DNA of 64,000 nt from an uncultured Hungatella sp. (lineage in GTDB: Bacteria; Bacillota; Clostridia; Lachnospirales; Lachnospiraceae). The DNA is taken from positions 83,908 through 147,907 of the forward strand of contig CAJTUV010000004.1 of NCBI GenBank assembly GCA_910579515.1, given 5' to 3'. Below, in pieces: positions 59,914-64,000 of this stretch. Below the pieces are notes generated by a model that searched no databases, was not told the origin of the DNA, and worked only from the letters and a program-made list of their open reading frames with translations. The translations under genes and the position numbers were made by a program. Numbering within the stretch: the stretch's first letter is position 1; each line of letters begins with the position of its first letter.

Positions 59914-59950
59914 CACACAATGAGCGATAATGAGATCAGGAGGGAAACCT

Positions 59951-61237
59951 ATGTTAGATTTAAAGTTTGTGAGAGAGAATCCAGAGGCAGTGAAACAAAA
60001 TATCCGAAACAAATTTCAGGATGCAAAACTTCCCCTGGTAGATGAAGTGATTGAACTGGATGCAAAGAATCGGGCCGCAAAATCTGAGGCGGACAACCTT
60101 CGCGCTTCCAGAAATAAACTGTCCAAGCAAATCGGGCAGCTGATGGGGCAGGGAAAGAAAGAAGAGGCGGAGGCTGTAAAAGCACAGGTGACCCAGAACG
60201 CCGCCCGACTTGCAGAGCTGGAGGAGCTGGAAGGGGAGCTGGAAGATAAGATTCTCAAGATTATGATGACGATTCCAAACATCATTGATCCCAGCGTGCC
60301 GATTGGAAAAGACGACAGTGAGAATGTGGAGCTTCAGCGTTTCGGAGAGCCACTTGTGCCAGAGTTTGAGATTCCCTATCACACAGATATCATGAAAAAA
60401 TTTGACGGCATTGACCTTGATGCAGCCGGAAAAGTGGCTGGCAACGGCTTTTATTACCTTATGGGAGATATTGCCAGGCTTCATTCCGCTGTGATTTCCT
60501 ATGCCAGAGATTTTATGATTAACAGAGGCTTTACTTACTGTGTACCCCCTTTTATGATTCGCAGCAATGTGGTGACTGGGGTTATGTCTTTTGCAGAGAT
60601 GGATGCCATGATGTATAAGATTGAAGGTGAGGATTTATACCTGATCGGAACCAGCGAGCATTCCATGATTGGAAAGTTTATTGACACCATTACAAAGGAA
60701 GAGGAGCTTCCCAAAACCATGACCAGCTATTCTCCTTGTTTCCGCAAGGAAAAAGGGGCTCATGGAATTGAGGAGAGGGGAGTATACCGAATCCATCAGT
60801 TTGAAAAGCAGGAGATGATTGTGGTCTGTAAGCCAGAGGAATCTCCGATGTGGTATGAGAAGATGTGGCAGAACACTGTAGATCTGTTTCGCTCTCTGGA
60901 TATTCCGGTACGCACACTGGAGTGCTGCTCTGGCGACTTGGCAGATTTGAAGGTGAAGTCTTGTGATGTGGAAGCCTGGTCTCCAAGACAGAAAAAATAT
61001 TTTGAGGTGGGTTCCTGCTCTAATTTAGGCGATGCCCAGGCCAGACGTTTAAAGATTCGCGTAGACGGACCTGACGGAAAATATTTTGCTCATACTCTGA
61101 ATAACACCGTAGTGGCTCCGCCTCGTATGCTCATCGCGTTTCTGGAGAACAATCTTATGGAGGATGGAAGCGTTCGGATTCCTGATGTTTTACGGCCTTA
61201 TATGGGCGGCATGACAGAGCTGAGAGAGAAAAAATAG
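59951..61237 (+). CDS. serS: Seryl-tRNA synthetase
   Basis: Class II aminoacyl-tRNA synthetase, 428 residues, the expected length. The N-terminal coiled coil (about 30-110, EADNLRASRNKLSKQIGQLM and more) contacts the tRNA long arm. Motif 2 is FRKEKGAHGIEERGVYRIHQFEK and motif 3 lies near NTVVAPPRMLIAFLEN, with the serine site at GTSEHSM (TSE motif). An ATG at 59930 opens the frame, but GGAGGGAAA before ATG 59951 gives MLDLKFVRENPE, the family start. A VOC protein follows 20 bases downstream, possibly on the same transcript. Confidence 0.97.
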   Translation: MLDLKFVRENPEAVKQNIRNKFQDAKLPLVDEVIELDAKNRAAKSEADNLRASRNKLSKQIGQLMGQGKKEEAEAVKAQVTQNAARLAELEELEGELEDKILKIMMTIPNIIDPSVPIGKDDSENVELQRFGEPLVPEFEIPYHTDIMKKFDGIDLDAAGKVAGNGFYYLMGDIARLHSAVISYARDFMINRGFTYCVPPFMIRSNVVTGVMSFAEMDAMMYKIEGEDLYLIGTSEHSMIGKFIDTITKEEELPKTMTSYSPCFRKEKGAHGIEERGVYRIHQFEKQEMIVVCKPEESPMWYEKMWQNTVDLFRSLDIPVRTLECCSGDLADLKVKSCDVEAWSPRQKKYFEVGSCSNLGDAQARRLKIRVDGPDGKYFAHTLNNTVVAPPRMLIAFLENNLMEDGSVRIPDVLRPYMGGMTELREKK

Positions 61238-61257
61238 CGATATTAGGAGAGCGTATT

Positions 61258-61626
61258 ATGATATGTTTTAACCATTTTAATTTCAATGTGCTGGATTTGG
61301 AAAAAAGTCTGGCTTTTTACAAAGAAGCTTTGAATCTGAAGATAGTCAGAGAGAAGGAAGCAAATGACCATTCCTTTAAACTCGTCTATTTAGGGGATGG
61401 ACAGAGTGATTTTTCTCTGGAGCTGACCTGGTTAAAGGACCGAACAGAGCCTTATGATTTGGGAGAGGAAGAGTTCCATCTTGCCTTTGTGACAGATGAA
61501 TATGAGACTCTTTATAAAAAGCATAAAGAAATGGGAGTAATCTGCTTTGAGAATCCGTCTATGGGAATCTATTTTATCAACGACCCAGACGGATATTGGA
61601 TTGAGATTGTGCCTAAGAGAGCTTAA
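61258..61626 (+). CDS. VOC-family glyoxalase-like protein
   Basis: A 122-residue vicinal-oxygen-chelate protein with two beta-alpha-beta-beta-beta units. Possible metal ligands: His 6 in CFNHFNFNV, Glu in FSLELTWL, His in FHLAFVTDE and Glu in YWIEIVPKRA, the H-E-H-E set of glyoxalase I, and the closing NDPDGYWIEIV motif. The size and ligands match lactoylglutathione-lyase-like proteins, but Firmicutes usually lack glutathione, so the true substrate may be another thiol adduct or unknown. RBS TAGGAGAG. A hairpin follows between it and rqcH. Confidence 0.85.
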   Translation: MICFNHFNFNVLDLEKSLAFYKEALNLKIVREKEANDHSFKLVYLGDGQSDFSLELTWLKDRTEPYDLGEEEFHLAFVTDEYETLYKKHKEMGVICFENPSMGIYFINDPDGYWIEIVPKRA

Positions 61627-61645
61627 TTAGGAACGTATTTTTGAT

Positions 61646-61696
61646 TTCCCAGCCCTGAACCTGTCGATAAGGCAGCTTTAGGGCTGGGAATTTATA
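61646..61696. terminator. Hairpin between VOC gene and rqcH
   Basis: TTCCCAGCCCTGAA (61646-61659) pairs with TTTAGGGCTGGGAA (61677-61690) with one G-U pair; loop of 17 bases. TTTATAGGTTT follows on the + strand, a poor T-run. It lies between convergent genes, so it probably serves the + strand and perhaps both. Confidence 0.6.
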
Positions 61697-61711
61697 GGTT
61701 TATTGAATTGC

Positions 61712-63457
61712 TTAGTAGGAGATTTCTGAAAGTTCTAATTTAGGGGAAGCAATGAGAGAGTAATTGGTGTGATAAATCACAAACCCAGGAGCTCCTTTTG
61801 CAGTCTTTTTTACATGTTTTCTCTGAATATAATCAATTTCCACCTTATCGTTATTTTTCCCTTTTGAATAGTAGGCGGCCAAAGCTCCTGCCTCTTCAAA
61901 GACCCGATCGGGAAGTTCTTTCCCTTCAGACTTTACAATCACATGGGAACCTGGAATCCCCTTAGCATGGAACCACCAGTCGTTTCCTGTGGCAATCTTA
62001 AACGTAACTTCTTCGTTTTGATAATTATTTTTTCCAACATACATATGAAAACCATCTGAAGACAAGTAGTGAAAGGGGTGACTGGTAATCTTTGGCTTTT
62101 TCCCCCCTAAAGCACGTCGTTTGATATAACCATATTCCATCAATTCTTCTTTTATCTGAACTAAATCCTCTTCCTTTAATGCGATATCAAGAGCAGTACT
62201 GATAGATTCCAAGTGCTGAATCTCTCTATGAGTTTCCTGGGTCAATTCCGTCAGAGCCTCATAGGTTCTCTTTAATTTATTATATTTGTCAAAGAATTTC
62301 TGCGAATTTTCTCTGGCAGTCAGCTGAGGATTAAGAGGAATCCGGATCTCCTGATTCGTGTAGTAATTAAGACAGCAAAGCTCTTTTTCACCACCTGAAA
62401 GCTCATATCCATAGGTGTTTAAAAGTTCTCCATAAACCTTATATTGATCCCTTTTTTCCGTATCTTTTAACTGCTTCATCTGAAGGTCATATTTCTTATA
62501 ATTCCGTTCTAAAGCTGTCTGAACAATTTTTCGCAGATCTACAGACTTCTGGCGGATACGTGTAATCGTATTTTTAGAAGCATAATATGTCTCCAAAAGC
62601 TGGCTGATATCAGAAAACTTTATAACCTCATACTCGTTGCCCTCCAAGCAGGTCAGTGGGAGAGAAGCAAATTCAACTGGCTCCTCCTGGCGGTACACAA
62701 TATTCGGAGTAAAACGTCCTTCTGTTACTTCCTCCATCATAAGGCATAGAGTATGGTGAAGGTGCAATAATTCTGCCTCAGACAATTCATTTGCAGAATG
62801 ATCCCCATCAATCGAAGCAAGATAGCAGAGCTCGGTTCCCATCATGGGGCTTACGCCAGTCAGTTTCTGATACAGCGCCTTTTGAATCGGAGTCGGGCTT
62901 TGGCCAATCAGTTTTTGAAATGTTTCTAAAGAGACTGTAAAAGGATCTGCCTTGTCTGTTGTATTAGGAATAAAGTAAGTTCTTCCTGGAAGCACCTCCC
63001 TGACAGAGCTTATCTGGGCAGATACATGCTTGATGCTGTCTATGATTGTACCGTCTTCTTTGCAGAAAATAATATTACTGTGTTTTCCCATGAGCTCCAC
63101 AATCAAACGCTTGTGACACAGATCTCCCAGTTCATCTAAATGTTCGATTTCAAATTCTATGATACGTTCCAGTCCGGGCTGAGATACTTTTAAAATTCGC
63201 CCAGAACCGATATATTTTCGCAGCAGCATACAAAAATTAGGAGCAGTGAGCGGGCTGGTTTTATTGGTCTGTGTAAAATAAATAAGGGGAAGGCTGGCAC
63301 TGGCAGAAATCAAAAGCCGTAAAGTTTCCCGATTATTTTTTATGGTAAATAAAAGCTCATCTTTTTCAGGCTGGGCAATCTTGTTAATTTTACCACCTTC
63401 CAGTTTTGACTTTAAGTCTCTGGTCAGATTCGCAATGACTATGCCGTCAAAAGCCAT
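61712..63457 (-). CDS. rqcH: Rqc2-like ribosome quality control factor (NFACT)
   Basis: A 581-residue RqcH homologue that binds split 50S subunits with stalled nascent chains and recruits tRNA-Ala to add C-terminal Ala tails marking them for proteolysis. Seen are the NFACT-N domain (start AFDGIVIANLTRDLKSKLEGGKINKI, here given by its first and last residues, key residues DGIVIANL), a long coiled-coil middle (YKKYDLQMKQLKDTEKRDQ), and the NFACT-R domain (DWWFHAKGIPGSHVIVKS near the C-terminus). The family was once annotated as fibronectin-binding. RBS AAAGGAGG lies before the ATG at 63457. It is transcribed from the promoter at 63495-63523. Confidence 0.93.
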   Translation of the reverse strand: MAFDGIVIANLTRDLKSKLEGGKINKIAQPEKDELLFTIKNNRETLRLLISASASLPLIYFTQTNKTSPLTAPNFCMLLRKYIGSGRILKVSQPGLERIIEFEIEHLDELGDLCHKRLIVELMGKHSNIIFCKEDGTIIDSIKHVSAQISSVREVLPGRTYFIPNTTDKADPFTVSLETFQKLIGQSPTPIQKALYQKLTGVSPMMGTELCYLASIDGDHSANELSEAELLHLHHTLCLMMEEVTEGRFTPNIVYRQEEPVEFASLPLTCLEGNEYEVIKFSDISQLLETYYASKNTITRIRQKSVDLRKIVQTALERNYKKYDLQMKQLKDTEKRDQYKVYGELLNTYGYELSGGEKELCCLNYYTNQEIRIPLNPQLTARENSQKFFDKYNKLKRTYEALTELTQETHREIQHLESISTALDIALKEEDLVQIKEELMEYGYIKRRALGGKKPKITSHPFHYLSSDGFHMYVGKNNYQNEEVTFKIATGNDWWFHAKGIPGSHVIVKSEGKELPDRVFEEAGALAAYYSKGKNNDKVEIDYIQRKHVKKTAKGAPGFVIYHTNYSLIASPKLELSEISY

Positions 63458-63494
63458 AATAGGAATTTCCTCCTTTGATGTTTCTAATGTATTT

Positions 63495-63523
63495 ATTATA
63501 GCATGGCCATTTCGGAATGTCTA
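63495..63523 (-). promoter_or_regulatory. Predicted rqcH promoter
   Basis: On the - strand, TAGACA (63518-63523), 17 bases, TATAAT (63495-63500) preceded by TGC, an extended -10. It starts transcription about 30 bases before the rqcH ATG. Confidence 0.75.
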
Positions 63524-63548
63524 CGAAAGAGTGGATTTGCTAATATTC

Positions 63549-63584
63549 TAACTATTCGCGAAAGCCTTCTTTAACGAATAGTTA
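63549..63584. repeat. 10-bp inverted repeat upstream of rqcH
   Basis: TAACTATTCG (63549-63558) and its exact complement CGAATAGTTA (63575-63584) flank a 16-base loop. It lies between the end of the heptad-repeat gene and the rqcH promoter. On the - strand it has no T-run, so terminator or operator is undecided. Confidence 0.5.
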
Positions 63585-63618
63585 ATGGGTGATTTCTTTA
63601 AAAAGTAGTTAATAGAAA

Positions 63619-63915
63619 TTATTGGGCTTTTGGAAGAATTTCTTTTAATTCCAAGACTTTTACTAATGTTTCAATATCTTGGTCGTTTTTCCGGAATCCC
63701 TTTTTCATCTGGTGTTCTAAATTAGACAATCTAAGGTCTAGTGTTGATATTCTGGAATCCATGGTTGAAATTTTAGCGTCCATAGCTGCAATTTTAGCGT
63801 CCATAGCTGCGATTTTAGCATCTATAGACTTAAATTGTAGGTCTATATTGTCTAGTTTATTGTTAATGGGGTATAATAATGCTTTTATAGCTTCTAACAT
63901 TTCTTGATCTGTCAT
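63619..63915 (-). CDS. Small coiled-coil protein with heptad repeats
   Basis: A 98-residue protein of unknown function. The first 30 residues (TDQEMLEAIKALLYPINNKL) form a helix, then comes a regular heptad run KSIDAKIAAMDAKIAAMDAK and ISTMDSRISTLDLRLSNLEH, with Ile/Met at a and d positions, and a charged C-terminus ending ELKEILPKAQ. This predicts a long parallel or trimeric coiled coil. The repeat arises from 21-bp tandem DNA units (63767-63829). ATG 63915 with AAGGAG upstream fits better than the longer frame from 63951. No signal peptide or membrane segment. Confidence 0.65.
   Translation of the reverse strand: MTDQEMLEAIKALLYPINNKLDNIDLQFKSIDAKIAAMDAKIAAMDAKISTMDSRISTLDLRLSNLEHQMKKGFRKNDQDIETLVKVLELKEILPKAQ
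63767..63829. repeat. 21-bp tandem repeat (three units) coding heptads
   Basis: Three adjacent 21-bp units at 63767-63787, 63788-63808 and 63809-63829 share ATTTTAGCGTCCATAGCT; the first two differ at two bases, the third at several. Each unit encodes one DAKIAAM-type heptad on the - strand, so copy-number change by slippage keeps the frame. A diverged unit precedes at 63746. Confidence 0.85.
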
Positions 63916-64000
63916 ATTAGTCTCCTTGTATAATGTATTTAGGTTGTTCAAGGGATACCTATAAACCCTCAGACCTGCTTCTTTACTTCTCCTGTCTGAT

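Noticed and set aside
59805..59950. Possible T-box leader for serS
   Set aside because: Only about 35 bases lie between the predicted transcription start and the ATG, far too short for a T-box, and no T-box core sequence is seen.
63767..63829. CRISPR-like repeat
   Set aside because: The units are contiguous with no spacers and encode heptads in a single frame, so this is a coding tandem repeat.

Overview
The window reads as chromosomal core sequence of an anaerobic, low-to-moderate GC Firmicute, most likely a Lachnospiraceae-type Clostridia. The grounds are gene content and order: a dnaG-rpoD-trmK-Nif3 block, a priA-def-fmt-yugP-rsmB-rlmN-PP2C-PASTA kinase-rsgA-rpe-thiN block, class I two-subunit fumarase, formate-tetrahydrofolate ligase, a SpoVB-type flippase and a BofC-like protein. 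I cannot fix the genus. There is no prophage, insertion sequence, CRISPR array, rRNA or tRNA. The one structural RNA gene is RNase P RNA (about 27162-27502, + strand).

Layout. 1-5250: end of a DUF3048 lipoprotein, a SpoVB-like flippase, a BofC-like protein and two unrelated FAD oxidoreductases. 5257-10668: a proline operon (proB, a DUF896 gene, proA) running into a tRNA dihydrouridine synthase, hisA and an unusual HisF-like/HisIE fusion. 10681-17097: pepT behind a perfect palindrome, an overlapping class B sortase, a large hybrid histidine kinase and a lipoprotein closed by a terminator. 17140-19907: fumarase alpha and beta, separated by a 157-bp palindrome, then malic enzyme. 20016-27151: dGTPase, primase, sigma-70, TrmK, Nif3-like protein and a TGS-uridine kinase-like protein, followed by rnpB. 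27533-28875 (- strand): pyrBI. 29094-33126: a MacB-like ABC module (ATPase, large surface-anchored beta-domain protein, permease) behind three phased direct repeats. 33195-36201: GH1 6-phospho-beta-glucosidase, nagA and a small EamA protein. 36244-38327: a divergent lipoprotein and MFS transporter. 38404-42958: FtsK and formate-THF ligase. 42992-57719: murE, murF, priA and the long translation, rRNA-modification and Ser/Thr-kinase block. 57821-63915: ECF S component, MATE transporter, serS, a VOC protein, rqcH and a small heptad-repeat protein.

How the genes work together. ProB and ProA make glutamate semialdehyde for proline. HisA and HisIE carry out the second, third and fourth steps of histidine synthesis; the remaining his genes are not here. 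Fumarase and malic enzyme link fumarate, malate and pyruvate. MurE and MurF complete the UDP-MurNAc-pentapeptide, and the PASTA kinase/PP2C pair probably senses cell-wall state. Many neighbours overlap by 4-23 bases, consistent with translational coupling.

I found no clear-cut new multi-gene defence or mobile system. The observations most worth following are the fumarase-spacer palindrome, the HisF-like domain fused to HisIE with its catalytic Asp replaced, the three-part ABC/surface-protein module with its direct-repeat operator and 113-base gene overlap, the orphan sortase B, and the 21-bp tandem repeat in the last gene. Coordinates use the start codon best supported by a ribosome-binding site, which is often downstream of the longest possible ORF.
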